Positions 1-12,382 of a DNA stretch of 64,000 nucleotides are shown in pieces (positions within the stretch are counted from its first letter, which is position 1; the number at the start of each line of letters is the position of its first letter). Source of the DNA: Gemmatimonadaceae bacterium (GTDB lineage: Bacteria > Gemmatimonadota > Gemmatimonadetes > Gemmatimonadales > Gemmatimonadaceae); contig JANYHT010000003.1 of NCBI GenBank assembly GCA_025358925.1, positions 1-64,000 on the forward strand, given 5' to 3'. The position numbers and the translations under genes were made by a program. The notes beneath the pieces are model-generated. The model saw nothing but the letters and a program-made list of their open reading frames with translations. It was not told where the DNA came from and did no database searches.

Positions 1-1
1 C

Positions 2-268
2 CTCGACAACGTGCCGAACTTGCAATCGAGCTGGGTCACGATGGGCATGAAGGTTGGGCAACTGGCCTTGCGCTATGGCTGCAACGACTTCGGATCGTTG
101 ATGATCGAAGAAAATGTTGTGTCGGCAGCAAACACGACGCATCGCACGACCGTGACCGAGATCGAGGCGCTTATTCGCGACGCTGGTTTCACAGCCGCGC
201 GCCGTCGCCAAGATTACTCCAGTGTTGAAGACTCACGCCGACTTGACGTCACCACCGTCGCCGCGTGA
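2..268 (+). CDS. mqnC: Cyclic dehypoxanthinyl futalosine synthase (MqnC), C-terminal part
   Basis: This is the last 88 codons of a gene whose start lies left of the window. The reading frame is open from base 2 to the TGA. The residues (LDNVPNLQSSWVTMG, then a GCNDFGS.MIEENVV block) match the C-terminal end of the radical SAM enzyme MqnC, which cyclises dehypoxanthine futalosine in the futalosine route to menaquinone. The N-terminal half with the iron-sulfur cysteines is not visible. The paralogue MqnE has a different sequence at this position, so MqnC is preferred. ispF follows after 3 bp, suggesting co-transcription. Confidence 0.85.
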   Translation, partial: LDNVPNLQSSWVTMGMKVGQLALRYGCNDFGSLMIEENVVSAANTTHRTTVTEIEALIRDAGFTAARRRQDYSSVEDSRRLDVTTVAA

Positions 269-271
269 CGT

Positions 272-766
272 ATGCATGATGTGAGTACCGCCGTTCGTAC
301 CGGCATTGGCTACGACTCGCATCGCTTCGCGCCTGGCGGTCCGATGCGATTGGGCGGCGTCGATATTCCCGCGGATTTTCATTGTGACGGGCATTCTGAC
401 GGCGATGCGATCTGTCACGCCGTTACAGACGCGCTGCTCGGCGCGGCCGGCCTCGGCGATATCGGCGAAATGTTTCCGGATACGGACGTCATCAACAAAG
501 GCAAAGACTCGATCATTATGCTGCGGGCGGCGCAGCTGCGACTGACCGCCGCGGGCTGGAACGTTGGCAATATCGACATCACCGTGATCACGCAGCAACC
601 GAAGGTTGGGCCACAGCGTGCGGCCATTCGGGAGCGCTTGAGCACAGCACTCGACGTTGCTGTAGAGCAGGTGAGTGTGAAAGGAAAAACGAATGAGGGC
701 ATGGGCTGGATTGGGCGAGGAGAAGGGCTTGCCGTCATGGCCGTTGCCACGTTGGTTCGTGCATGA
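272..766 (+). CDS. ispF: 2-C-methyl-D-erythritol 2,4-cyclodiphosphate synthase
   Basis: A 164-residue protein of normal IspF length. It converts CDP-methylerythritol 2-phosphate to the cyclodiphosphate in the MEP isoprenoid pathway. Visible family signatures are GYDSHRF near the N-terminus (metal-binding Asp and His), the HSDGDAICHAVTDALLGA block, GDIGEMFPDTD, and a C-terminal KGKTNEGMGWIGRGEG segment. The ATG start sits 3 bp after the mqnC stop. Its end overlaps the following DedA gene by 8 bp (GTGCATGA), so the two are probably translationally coupled. Isoprenoid precursors from this pathway would feed the menaquinone side chain made by the neighbouring pathway. Confidence 0.95.
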   Translation: MHDVSTAVRTGIGYDSHRFAPGGPMRLGGVDIPADFHCDGHSDGDAICHAVTDALLGAAGLGDIGEMFPDTDVINKGKDSIIMLRAAQLRLTAAGWNVGNIDITVITQQPKVGPQRAAIRERLSTALDVAVEQVSVKGKTNEGMGWIGRGEGLAVMAVATLVRA

Positions 767-1376
767 CCTGCTGAACTGGCTCGGCATGTTGCCGGAGCCG
801 CTGCTGTACGCGGCCATTCTGCTTGCGGCGTTCGCCGAGAATGTGTTCCCACCGTTGCCGGCCGATACGGTTGTCGCGTTGGGCGCCTTCGTTGCGGCAC
901 GCGGCACCGGAACCGCGCTCGGCGTGTGGGGCGCGACGATGATTGGCAACATTGTCGGCGCGATGCTGATGTATTCGCTCGGCAAGCGTTACGGTATGCC
1001 GTGGTTGACGAGGAAATTTCCCACGGTCTTTTCGCCAACAACGACAGCGCAGTTTGTTGATCGTTTTCATAAGCACGGCCTGTGGGCCGTCGTGCTCAGT
1101 CGCTTCCTTCCCGCCATTCGAGCGGTGGTCCCGCCGGTTGCCGGCGCCATCGGTATTCACGCGATACGCGCCGCGATGGCGATGACGCTCGCCTCAGGGG
1201 TTTGGTACGGCGTGGTCTGTTGGTTGGCATTTCGCGCAGGCGCAAATGCAGACGCGCTGCTGGCGCGAATCGAAGATCAGCAACGCATCATTAGTATCGT
1301 GGTCGTAACGCTGGTCTTTGTGGGTGTTGTGTGGGTCGTCATGCGCCGACGCGCGCGCGCGTCGAAGGCGCCATGA
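759..1376 (+). CDS. DedA family inner-membrane protein
   Basis: A 205-residue polytopic membrane protein of the DedA/SNARE-associated (VTT) family, now linked to undecaprenyl-phosphate or phospholipid flipping across the inner membrane. The amphipathic FAENVFPPLPAD segment and the FxxRFLPAIRAVVPPVAG motif are typical. The ORF track starts at 693, but that extension lies entirely inside ispF. I chose the GTG at 759, which overlaps the ispF stop as GTGCATGA; an ATG at 786 is the alternative. The C-terminus is a hydrophobic helix followed by a basic tail. It overlaps the xerD-like gene by 4 bp (ATGA). The family is clear, the transported substrate is not. Confidence 0.85.
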   Translation: MHDLLNWLGMLPEPLLYAAILLAAFAENVFPPLPADTVVALGAFVAARGTGTALGVWGATMIGNIVGAMLMYSLGKRYGMPWLTRKFPTVFSPTTTAQFVDRFHKHGLWAVVLSRFLPAIRAVVPPVAGAIGIHAIRAAMAMTLASGVWYGVVCWLAFRAGANADALLARIEDQQRIISIVVVTLVFVGVVWVVMRRRARASKAP

Positions 1377-2293
1377 CTGCACCCGAGCATGCGATCGCGA
1401 TGGAGACCGCGTTTCATTTGCGCGTGTTCGAAGATGCGCTGACCCTTGAGGAAGGTGCATCGCCGCGCACGATCGAAGCATACCGTCGTGATGTGATTCG
1501 CTGCGCGGTGTTCATGCGCACGCAAGGCGTCGAACGCGCGTCGGCCATAACGCCGACCGTGTTACGTGAGTTCGTATATCACTTAAAAGACCTCGGACTC
1601 GCGGGCACATCAATCCGACGCAACATCTCCGCGCTGCGCACATGGTTCCGTATCATGCTGGCGGAGGGTGTCGTCTCGCATGATCCGACCGAGCGGCTGG
1701 ATTCGCCGCAGCGGTGGCGTACGCTGCCGGAAGTACTCAACGTTGACGAAGTCACCCGCCTCCTCGCGGCTCCGGGGCTGGACGAAAAACTGGCGTTTCG
1801 CGATCGCGCCATGCTTGAGCTGGCGTACGGCGCGGGGCTACGCGTATCCGAATGGATTGGTCTCGCCGTCAAGGATGTATTGTTGGAGGAGGGATTGGTC
1901 CGCGTGTTCGGCAAAGGCAGCAAAGAACGGCTGGTACCGATCGGCCGATCAGCGATCGGTGCCGTGGCAGTGTATGTGCGCGAACTGCGGCCTGTACTCG
2001 AACGCGGCAACGGCCAAGGGTATCTGTTCCTCAACGCCAACGGCGCACCACTTTCGCGCATGGGCGCGTGGAAAATCCTGCGAAAATACGTCACCATGGC
2101 GGGTATCGAACGCGCCGTTTCCCCGCACACACTTCGACACTCGTTCGCGACGCACTTGCTTGAGGGTGGAGCTGATTTACGCGCCGTGCAGGAAATGCTG
2201 GGCCACGCCGATATCGCGACCACACAGATCTACACACACGTTGATCGCGAGTATCTTCGAAGTGTACATCGTCAATTTCACCCGCGCCCCTGA
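1373..2293 (+). CDS. xerD: Tyrosine recombinase XerC/XerD
   Basis: A 306-residue site-specific tyrosine recombinase of the length of XerC/XerD, which resolve chromosome dimers at dif with FtsK. The N-terminal SAM-like DNA-binding domain ([12 protein letters not shown], about residues 15-100) is followed by the catalytic domain. All catalytic residues are visible: Arg in GAGLRVSEW, Lys in [11 protein letters not shown], His-x-x-Arg in [14 protein letters not shown], His in [10 protein letters not shown], and the Tyr nucleophile in IYTHV. I used the ATG at 1373, which overlaps the DedA stop by 4 bp, rather than the upstream ATG-like start at 1331. Its housekeeping neighbours argue against an integrase. 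XerD versus XerC cannot be settled here. Confidence 0.88.
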   Translation: MTAPEHAIAMETAFHLRVFEDALTLEEGASPRTIEAYRRDVIRCAVFMRTQGVERASAITPTVLREFVYHLKDLGLAGTSIRRNISALRTWFRIMLAEGVVSHDPTERLDSPQRWRTLPEVLNVDEVTRLLAAPGLDEKLAFRDRAMLELAYGAGLRVSEWIGLAVKDVLLEEGLVRVFGKGSKERLVPIGRSAIGAVAVYVRELRPVLERGNGQGYLFLNANGAPLSRMGAWKILRKYVTMAGIERAVSPHTLRHSFATHLLEGGADLRAVQEMLGHADIATTQIYTHVDREYLRSVHRQFHPRP

Positions 2294-2301
2294 CCGTCGT
2301 C

Positions 2302-2922
2302 ATGCTGCTCGTTATCGATAACTACGATTCGTTCACGTACAATTTGGTGCAGTATTTCGGCGAACTTGGTGAAGACATCGAAGTTCGCCGCAATGACGCC
2401 ATCACGGTGGAGGAGGCGCGTCGTATGGCGCCGGAGGCCATTGTTGTTTCGCCGGGACCGTGTACACCGACGGAGGCTGGAATTTCCGTCGACGTCATTC
2501 GCCAGCTCGGTGCTGAAATTCCGATGCTTGGCGTGTGTTTGGGACACCAGGCCATAGGCGAAGCTTATGGCGGTCGGGTCGTTCGAGCGTCGCGAGTCAT
2601 GCATGGCAAGCGCTCACGCATCGTGCACGACCGTACAGGTCTATTTCGGGACGTGCCCTCGCCATTTGCTGTGATGCGCTATCACTCACTGATCGTGGAA
2701 CGCGCTACGCTGCCATCGATGTTGGAAATTATCGCCGTGGCGGAAGATGCGCCGGACGAAATTCATGCGATGCGGCACCGTGTACACCCAGTCTGGGGCG
2801 TGCAATTCCATCCAGAATCGATCCTCACCGAGCACGGAAAAACGTTGTTGGTCAACTTTTTGGCGATGGCGCGTTCGGTGCGTCCGCCTTCGGCGCAATT
2901 AAGAGTGACAACACCACGCTGA
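2302..2922 (+). CDS. trpG: Anthranilate/aminodeoxychorismate synthase glutamine amidotransferase
   Basis: A 206-residue class I glutamine amidotransferase that supplies ammonia to anthranilate synthase (tryptophan) or aminodeoxychorismate synthase (folate). Signatures are [15 protein letters not shown] at the N-terminus, SPGPCTP, the nucleophile cysteine in GVCLGHQAI, and the His-Glu pair in VQFHPESI. No trpE/pabB synthase partner is in the window, so TrpG and PabA cannot be told apart; many bacteria use one shared subunit. The last 71 bp lie antisense to the 3' end of the convergent terC gene. Confidence 0.9.
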   Translation: MLLVIDNYDSFTYNLVQYFGELGEDIEVRRNDAITVEEARRMAPEAIVVSPGPCTPTEAGISVDVIRQLGAEIPMLGVCLGHQAIGEAYGGRVVRASRVMHGKRSRIVHDRTGLFRDVPSPFAVMRYHSLIVERATLPSMLEIIAVAEDAPDEIHAMRHRVHPVWGVQFHPESILTEHGKTLLVNFLAMARSVRPPSAQLRVTTPR

Positions 2923-3811
2923 GACCGAGTACGCCAGCGACAATCACGAGCGACGGACCGATGGCGATCGGATACACCACTTCGAGCAACATCTTCACAC
3001 CGACAAAGGACAACACGACGGCCAGTCCATATTTGAGCAAATGAAATTTCCCGATCACACCAGCAAGCACGAAGTACAACGAGCGCAGTCCAAGTATGGC
3101 AAAGACGTTTGACGTATAGATCAGAAATGGATTCTTCGTTACACCAAAGATGGCTGGGATTGAATCGAGCGCGAATACGACGTCCGTTGTTTCGACCAAG
3201 ATCAGCACAACAAAGAGCGGCGTTGCCATCAGTCGCGGAACACCGTGCGCCGTGAGCGGCGCGCGGATAAAGAAATGGTGGTCCTTGCTGTGCGTACTGA
3301 TCGGCAGAAAGCGTCGCACGACGCGTAGCACAGGATTCGTTTCAGGTTCCACGGCGTTGTCGCCACCGAACGCCATACGCACACCGGTGAACACGAGAAA
3401 GGCGCCAAACACATACACGATCCAGTGAAAGCGCGCGATCAACAATGCCCCAGAGGCGATCATCAAACCTCGCATGATCAGCGCACCAAGAATGCCCCAA
3501 AAAAGCACGCGATGTTGCAACGATGGGGCGACCTTGAAATAACCGAAGATCAAAATGAAAACGAATAAATTGTCCACCGATAACGCTTGCTCAACGACAT
3601 AACCCGCGAAAAATTCTAAGGCAGCTTGGCGCCCCATCAATCGGTCGATGGCGACGCCGAACGCCATCGCCAGCGACACCCACACCGCACTCCACCGGAG
3701 CGCGGCGCGCATCGACACTGCCTGCGCCTTCTTGTTAAACACCCCAAGATCGAGCGCTAGCAACGCGAGAATCAGCGCATTAAAACCCACCCACCACCAC
3801 AGATTCGGCAT
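2852..3811 (-). CDS. TerC/Alx family integral membrane protein
   Basis: A 319-residue multi-spanning membrane protein of the TerC family, which includes the E. coli manganese exporter Alx and tellurite-resistance TerC. The hallmark acidic motifs are present: the [14 protein letters not shown] segment and [17 protein letters not shown], whose Asp/Glu residues are thought to bind metal ions. It is transcribed away from the kds operon, with a 111-bp divergent gap between them. I saw no clear yybP-ykoY manganese riboswitch in that gap. Its 3' end overlaps trpG in antisense orientation. Metal-ion export is inferred from the family. Confidence 0.88.
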   Translation of the reverse strand: MPNLWWWVGFNALILALLALDLGVFNKKAQAVSMRAALRWSAVWVSLAMAFGVAIDRLMGRQAALEFFAGYVVEQALSVDNLFVFILIFGYFKVAPSLQHRVLFWGILGALIMRGLMIASGALLIARFHWIVYVFGAFLVFTGVRMAFGGDNAVEPETNPVLRVVRRFLPISTHSKDHHFFIRAPLTAHGVPRLMATPLFVVLILVETTDVVFALDSIPAIFGVTKNPFLIYTSNVFAILGLRSLYFVLAGVIGKFHLLKYGLAVVLSFVGVKMLLEVVYPIAIGPSLVIVAGVLGLSVVLSLLIAPKADAPNAPSPKS

Positions 3812-3848
3812 GCGGACTGATTGAGGGAAAAATCACGCATCCGATGGT

Positions 3849-3877
3849 TTGCCTTCATGAGGACGCATTCGTATCTT
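3849..3877 (+). promoter_or_regulatory. Candidate sigma-70-type promoter of the kds-lpt operon
   Basis: In the divergent gap between terC and kdsB, TTGCCT (3849-3854) and TATCTT (3872-3877) are separated by 17 bp. Each hexamer matches four of six consensus bases. It lies about 45 bp upstream of the kdsB ATG. It was found by eye only and is tentative. Confidence 0.35.
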
Positions 3878-3922
3878 AATTGGCGTGAATATTGCTGCAA
3901 ACACGTCTCGAACAACCCAGTA

Positions 3923-7266
<3,344 letters not shown>

Positions 7267-7270
<4 letters not shown>

Positions 7271-7878
7271 ATACTCTGACAAGTCTGCCAGCGATGGTGG
7301 TGCATGCACCACGCATCGAGCCGGCGCTCGCGAAGCGTATTCGCGTTGTCGGTCTCGACGTCGACGGCGTGTTAACCGACGGCGGAGTTTATCTGGGTGC
7401 AACACGCGCGAGCGAGGGTGGGCAGCCGTTTGAGTTGAAGCGCTACGACATTCAGGACGGACTCGGCATTCAGCTGCTACGCGACGCAGGATTGCAAATC
7501 GTGATCGTGACTGGGCGCGTCTCCGAAAGCGTCGCCATGCGCGCTCGTGAATTAGGCGCCACTGCGGTCGTGCAAGATCCTTCGGCGCGAAAACTTCCGG
7601 CGCTCAAGCGGATCGTCGCGGCGCTCGATTGCACGCTCAGCGAAGTCGCATTCCTCGGTGACGATCTACCCGACCTTGCCGTACTTCGCCACGTCGGACT
7701 GCCCGTCGCGGTTGGCAATGCTGTCGTCGAAGTTCGACGCACGGCGACGCTGCAGCTCAATGCGCGCGGCGGTTTTGGCGCGGTGCGTGAGTTTGCCGAA
7801 GCACTGCTCATCGCGCGTGGCGAATGGATGGACCTCGTGGAACGCTATGTGACAAGTCGTCTCGAGGATCCCGCATGA
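7267..7878 (+). CDS. kdsC: Kdo-8-phosphate phosphatase (HAD family)
   Basis: A 203-residue HAD-superfamily C0-type phosphatase that dephosphorylates Kdo-8-P to Kdo. Motif I is DVDGVLTDG (nucleophile and acid/base Asp), motif II is VIVTGR, and motif IV is GDDLPDLAVL; the catalytic Lys precedes it in the RKLPALK region. It is slightly longer than the E. coli enzyme, with about 20 extra residues before motif I. The start is the ATG overlapping the kdsA stop (ATGA). Its stop overlaps the kdsD start in the same way, as expected for translationally coupled Kdo genes. Confidence 0.93.
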
Positions 7879-8870
7879 CGTTGATGCCTTCCGAGAACGA
7901 TGTTGGTGTCGATGCCGCGCAAATTATTGCGCGTGGGCGTCGCGTGCTCGCGCTCGAAGCGGCGGCATTGTCGGCGTCAGAAGCGTCACTCGGTGAAGAC
8001 TTCGTGCGCGCTGTCCGGCTGCTTGTCGCATGTCGCGGTCGTGTCATTGTGGCTGGCGTTGGCAAGTCCGGTTTGGTTGGACGTAAGATGGCCGCCACGT
8101 TCACCTCCACTGGAACCCCTTCAACATTTCTGCATCCAGTCGAAAGCGTACACGGCGATCTTGGCATTGTCGGGCCCGATGACGTCGCGATTCTCATTTC
8201 CAAGAGCGGCGAAACAGAGGAACTTCTCGGACTCATCGACGCCTTGGCGCGCATGGGTGTGCACATCATCGCGATGACCGCGGAGCGAACGTCGCGACTC
8301 GCGCGTCATGCCGAAGTCACGCTGGATCTTGGTGTGCGAGAAGAGGCGTGTCCGCACGATCTCGCGCCAACCACAAGCACCACAGTCACGGTTGCATTGG
8401 GCGATGCACTCGCCGTGGCGCTCTTGCAAGCAAAGGGATTCCGTGCGGACGATTTTGCAAAACTTCATCCGGGCGGTGCACTCGGTCGACGCCTCCTGAC
8501 GCGCGTGATCGACGTCATGGAGTCAGATCGACTTCCCATCCTCTCACGTTCCGCGACCATGCGCGAGGCGGTGGTCCTGCTGGCGGATCGCCGTGGCATT
8601 GCGATTGTGGTGGAACAGGAACGCGTGGCTGGGGTCGTCACCGCAGGAGATTTGACGCGTCTGCTCGAACGTGTGGCCGACGTCCTGTCGGTCCCCGTCG
8701 CAGACGTCATGACGATGTCGCCGCGCTTGGCGCTCGAACACGAACTTGGGAGTGCCGTAGTGCATCGAATGGAAAAGCACGGTATCATGGCGATGCCAGT
8801 CGTCGATGACAGCGATCGCTTGGTGGGCGTCATTCATTTGCATGATCTGATGCGCGCAGGCGCTGCGTGA
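7875..8870 (+). CDS. kdsD: Arabinose-5-phosphate isomerase (KdsD/KpsF)
   Basis: A 331-residue enzyme that interconverts ribulose 5-phosphate and arabinose 5-phosphate, the first step of Kdo synthesis. An N-terminal SIS domain carries VIVAGVGKSGLVGRKMAATF and the SKSGETEELL phosphosugar-binding loop. The LHPGGALGRRLL segment leads into two C-terminal CBS domains, as in E. coli KdsD. The start at 7875 (ATGA overlap with kdsC) replaces the longer ORF-track start. The gene completes the Kdo set and overlaps lptC by 4 bp (GTGA). Confidence 0.94.
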   Translation: MTLMPSENDVGVDAAQIIARGRRVLALEAAALSASEASLGEDFVRAVRLLVACRGRVIVAGVGKSGLVGRKMAATFTSTGTPSTFLHPVESVHGDLGIVGPDDVAILISKSGETEELLGLIDALARMGVHIIAMTAERTSRLARHAEVTLDLGVREEACPHDLAPTTSTTVTVALGDALAVALLQAKGFRADDFAKLHPGGALGRRLLTRVIDVMESDRLPILSRSATMREAVVLLADRRGIAIVVEQERVAGVVTAGDLTRLLERVADVLSVPVADVMTMSPRLALEHELGSAVVHRMEKHGIMAMPVVDDSDRLVGVIHLHDLMRAGAA

Positions 8871-9457
8871 GTACATCACGTGTTGCATTGCGTCTCTGGC
8901 AACGTACCATGCTGTCCTTGGTGACCGTCGTCGCGCTTGGAGCGGCGAAGTGCCCATGGAAGACCAAGACATCGGTGCTTCCGGTCAAGTCGTCACGCAC
9001 CGTCATTCCGGACTCTGCCGATCAAGTCATCTTCGGCCTGCGTACGATCCTCACTGAGCAAAGTGTCGCGAAAGGCGAATTACTCAGTGACACCGCTTAT
9101 GTCTACGACGACGGGAGTCGGCTTGAGCTGCATCGTGTCAACCTTACCTTCCGCACGTCGCAAGGACTGAAAGACGGTGTGCTGACTTCACGTGCGGGCA
9201 CTTATAATCAGCGATTGTCGCGACTTGACGCGCGCGGCGACGTGGTCGTAGTGCGTGACGACGGCAAACGACTGACGTCGCCACAGCTCGTGTATGATCA
9301 AGCGCGCAATCAGATTTTTAGCGACAGCGCCTTCACGCTCACTGAGCCCACGCGCGTCCTGACGGGCTTCGGTTTCGAATCCGATCCAAAGCTGACAACG
9401 TTTCATTGTTTGCGTGCATGTAAGGGCGTCGCACCCGTCAACATGCCGGTGAAATAG
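8867..9457 (+). CDS. lptC: LptC-like LPS export protein
   Basis: A 196-residue protein with a short hydrophobic N-terminal segment (about residues 13-28) and then a predicted periplasmic beta-rich domain with the repeating pattern of LptC (AYVYDDGSRLELHRVNLTF, VLTSRAGTYNQRLSRLDARGDVVV). LptC is anchored in the inner membrane and receives LPS from LptBFG to pass to LptA. GTG start with a 4-bp overlap to kdsD. Primary sequence of this family is poorly conserved, so the call rests on the jelly-roll pattern and on the kdsD-kdsC-lptC-lptA-lptB-rpoN order shared with E. coli. Confidence 0.8.
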   Translation: MSTSRVALRLWQRTMLSLVTVVALGAAKCPWKTKTSVLPVKSSRTVIPDSADQVIFGLRTILTEQSVAKGELLSDTAYVYDDGSRLELHRVNLTFRTSQGLKDGVLTSRAGTYNQRLSRLDARGDVVVVRDDGKRLTSPQLVYDQARNQIFSDSAFTLTEPTRVLTGFGFESDPKLTTFHCLRACKGVAPVNMPVK

Positions 9458-9458
9458 C

Positions 9459-11147
9459 GTGCACACCCGTCGCGTTCGGTGTATCGTGCTCGCCTGTGCA
9501 GTGCTTCCAACACTTGCGCTCGGGTGCTTTTCGAAACGAAAGGGGGCGGCGGCGCCAACGCCAAGTGTACCAGTTGGCCGCGCGCCGTCGGCACCCGTTC
9601 AGAGCGACAGCTTCAGCAGACGCATTGCTCGTGAGGATAGCATCCGCCGAGCAGATTCTTTAAAAATCGCCGGTGTTGCGGACTCCATCGCTCGTACTGC
9701 GACCAAGGATAGCGCGGCCAAAGCAATCGCCGTGACAAAAGCGGCACCCATCACAAAAAAATCGGAGCCTGTCAGTAAACCCTGTGTGTTGGATTTCAAC
9801 GAGTCGCCGCCGGAAACGCGCTTGCTCATCAATCAGATGCCGGACGGTTCGTCCGTCATTTTCCTTGGTGGCGGATTTATTGGACATTGTCAAGGCGAAA
9901 CAAGCCGCCTCAAAGCCGATAGCGCGGAGCAGTTTCAGGCTAGCGGGATTGTCAATCTCTATGGCAACGTGTCATACGAAGATCCGAACAAAATGCGCGT
10001 CACGGCGAATCACATGACGTACCTCACGCGAGAGGCGCGACTCTTCGCGGACGGCAACGTCGTCGCCACGCAGTTGGCCTCCGGCAGCACGTTTAGCGGG
10101 CCAAGTATGGAGTATTTGCGACCACTCGCGGGTGTTCGCCCAGATTCGAAGCTGATTGCACCAAATCGCCCGACCGCACGTCTCATCGAGAAAGACAGTC
10201 TTGGTAAGCCTGGTGCGCCTGTGACGGTCACGGCAAACACCATGGTCGATCAAGGCGACAGTCTGTTGTTCGCGTGGGGAGACGTACAAATCGCTCGTAC
10301 AGATTTCACTGGACACTCCGACTCTGCCAGTTACGATAAACTTGGACAACGGTCGCGGCTTATACGTTCAGCTCGCATCGCCAATACAGATGCGAAGCAA
10401 CCGTTCAAGCTGAATGGCGATACCATCGACTTGTACAACAATGACGCGCGTAAACTGGAGCGCGTTGTCGCGTTGCACACGGCCAACGCGGTCAGTCAAG
10501 ACGTGCTCTTAAACGCTGAGAAGATTGATCTGCGTCTCGCGGATCAAAAGCTTGAGCGTGCCTTCGCTTTCGGGAAAGGACGCGCGAAAGCGCACACGTC
10601 GCAGCAGGAGCTCGAAGCCGATTCTTTAGATATTTGGATGCCGCAGCAACGCGTGCGTGAGGTACGTGCCCTCGGTCGCGCGGTCGCGACAGGCTTACCG
10701 GATACGTTAAAAATTCGGTCTGAGGATCGTGATATTCTGCGAGGAGATTCCGTCTTCGCAAAGTTTGACACGGTGCGCAGTGCGAAGGATACCGCCGAAA
10801 AGCCGCACGTTCGCGACATCCATGCGTTAGGTCATGCCAGCTCGTTCTTTCAAGTGCCATCGCGTCAAGGCGCAAAATTCCCGCCGGCAATCAATTACGC
10901 GCGCGGTCGCGACATTCTCGTGGCGTTCGACAGTGGCACGGTTCGGTACGTCCAAGTCGATTCCAGCGCATCTGGTGTGTATCGAGAACCGGTCGTCGAC
11001 AGTCTCTCCGACAGCACCAAGCGTCGCGTACCGACCAAGAAGCCGACAGTGAAACCGGCTATAAAACCACCGGCAAAACTTCCGACAAAACCGACTACGC
11101 CACCACAGGTCGATTTTGATGTATCCGAATTCCGTCGCCGCACATGA
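9459..11147 (+). CDS. Long LptA/OstA-like LPS transport protein
   Basis: A 562-residue exported protein in the lptA position between lptC and lptB. The N-terminus has a signal sequence ending [10 protein letters not shown], so it may be a lipoprotein. It carries several OstA/LptA-type strand repeats (for example [20 protein letters not shown] and [20 protein letters not shown]), then a Lys/Pro/Thr-rich tail ([20 protein letters not shown]). E. coli LptA has about 185 residues, so this is roughly three times longer and could be an extended bridge or an LptA plus LptD-N-like protein. No lptD, lptF or lptG is in the window. Its GTG start follows the lptC stop by 1 bp. Confidence 0.75.
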   Translation: MHTRRVRCIVLACAVLPTLALGCFSKRKGAAAPTPSVPVGRAPSAPVQSDSFSRRIAREDSIRRADSLKIAGVADSIARTATKDSAAKAIAVTKAAPITKKSEPVSKPCVLDFNESPPETRLLINQMPDGSSVIFLGGGFIGHCQGETSRLKADSAEQFQASGIVNLYGNVSYEDPNKMRVTANHMTYLTREARLFADGNVVATQLASGSTFSGPSMEYLRPLAGVRPDSKLIAPNRPTARLIEKDSLGKPGAPVTVTANTMVDQGDSLLFAWGDVQIARTDFTGHSDSASYDKLGQRSRLIRSARIANTDAKQPFKLNGDTIDLYNNDARKLERVVALHTANAVSQDVLLNAEKIDLRLADQKLERAFAFGKGRAKAHTSQQELEADSLDIWMPQQRVREVRALGRAVATGLPDTLKIRSEDRDILRGDSVFAKFDTVRSAKDTAEKPHVRDIHALGHASSFFQVPSRQGAKFPPAINYARGRDILVAFDSGTVRYVQVDSSASGVYREPVVDSLSDSTKRRVPTKKPTVKPAIKPPAKLPTKPTTPPQVDFDVSEFRRRT

Positions 11148-12382
11148 CTGAGCCAACGCCATCCAGCGTGATCGATAACTTGCATGTTGCCGCCATTATC
11201 GATCGGCTGACCACCGGCGATCGTTCGCTCGCGCTCGCGCTCGGCGCGTTGCTCGAAGTCGCCGACGAACAGGGCGTTGCACCGATGCACGCCGTCGCCA
11301 CCCGATTCCGCGATGCACATCTCGATCTGCTCAAGAGCGAAGGTCGCGACGCCACGCGCGAGGCCGGCCGTCTGTCTCTCGAAGACGTTCGCACGCACCT
11401 TGCAAGCTCCGTCCTGCCGCGATTGGCCGATGCCGGCGCAATTCAACGTGACGACGCAAGTCGCGCGAATCCCGACGAATCCGTGATCGTGTTGCCCTCA
11501 CTGTGGACGGAGATCGGCAGTCATCGGGCCGAAGTCACGCACAAATTACGAGTCACCGGTGAGCACGTAGCGCTAACACGAGCGCACGACGCGCCCACAG
11601 TAGCGAATACCGGCTCCGTGCTCGAGGCAAAGGGGCTCGTCAAGATCTATCGCGGGCGGCGGGTGGTGCACGATGTCGCCCTACGCGTTGCCCAAGGCGA
11701 GATCGTTGGTTTGCTCGGCCCGAACGGCGCCGGGAAGACCACCACGTTTTACATGCTCGTCGGACTGATCGCGCCACAGGCTGGCCAAATCCAATTCGAC
11801 GGGCATGATATTACCGGAATGCCGATGTACGAGCGCGCCCGGCGCGGCATCGGTTATCTGTCGCAAGAACCGTCGGTGTTTCGCAAACTCACGGTTGAAG
11901 AGAACATCCTCGCCATTCTCGAGACGCTGCCCATCTCAAACGCCGAACGAAAAACGCGACTTGAAACGCTTTTGGATGAGTTGAGCATTAAGCATTTGAG
12001 AAAAAGTCGCGCTTTCCAGTTGTCTGGAGGCGAACGTCGGCGGCTGGAAATCACACGCGCGCTCGTCACCGAGCCCAAGTTTATGATGCTGGATGAACCG
12101 TTTGCCGGCGTCGACCCGATCGCTGTGCACGATATTCAAACCATCGTGTCTGGGCTGAGACATCGCGGAATCGGCGTGCTAATCAGCGATCACAATGTTG
12201 AACAGACCTTGGACATTGTGGATCGCGCGTACATCATGTTTGATGGACAGGTCAAAGTGTCTGGTACGGTTCGTGAACTCGTGTTTGACGACACGGTCGC
12301 CGAGATCTACTTGGGGCCAACGCTGACAGCGCGATTGCGCGCGCGCTTTTCGGACGCGGATGAAGGAGTGGTGACTATATGA
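11144..12382 (+). CDS. lptB: LPS export ABC transporter ATPase LptB with extra N-terminal domain
   Basis: A 412-residue protein. Residues from about 159 to the end form a complete LptB-type ABC ATPase: Walker [18 protein letters not shown]-loop region [18 protein letters not shown], signature [15 protein letters not shown], Walker [14 protein letters not shown], and the LptB-typical [17 protein letters not shown]. It powers LPS extraction from the inner membrane with LptFG. The first ~155 residues are not part of ordinary LptB (about 240 residues). They look mostly helical with a possible winged-helix pattern, and I do not recognise them. The reading frame is continuous with no stop at the junction. 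It overlaps both neighbours by 4 bp. Confidence 0.9.
   Translation: MTEPTPSSVIDNLHVAAIIDRLTTGDRSLALALGALLEVADEQGVAPMHAVATRFRDAHLDLLKSEGRDATREAGRLSLEDVRTHLASSVLPRLADAGAIQRDDASRANPDESVIVLPSLWTEIGSHRAEVTHKLRVTGEHVALTRAHDAPTVANTGSVLEAKGLVKIYRGRRVVHDVALRVAQGEIVGLLGPNGAGKTTTFYMLVGLIAPQAGQIQFDGHDITGMPMYERARRGIGYLSQEPSVFRKLTVEENILAILETLPISNAERKTRLETLLDELSIKHLRKSRAFQLSGGERRRLEITRALVTEPKFMMLDEPFAGVDPIAVHDIQTIVSGLRHRGIGVLISDHNVEQTLDIVDRAYIMFDGQVKVSGTVRELVFDDTVAEIYLGPTLTARLRARFSDADEGVVTI

Noticed and set aside
1373-2293. Tyrosine recombinase, considered as an integrase of a mobile element
   Set aside because: Length and motifs fit XerC/XerD, it is coupled to a housekeeping gene, and no attachment repeats or cargo genes flank it.
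3812-3922. Possible yybP-ykoY manganese riboswitch upstream of terC
   Set aside because: The gap is only 111 bp and I could not find the conserved paired-loop sequences.
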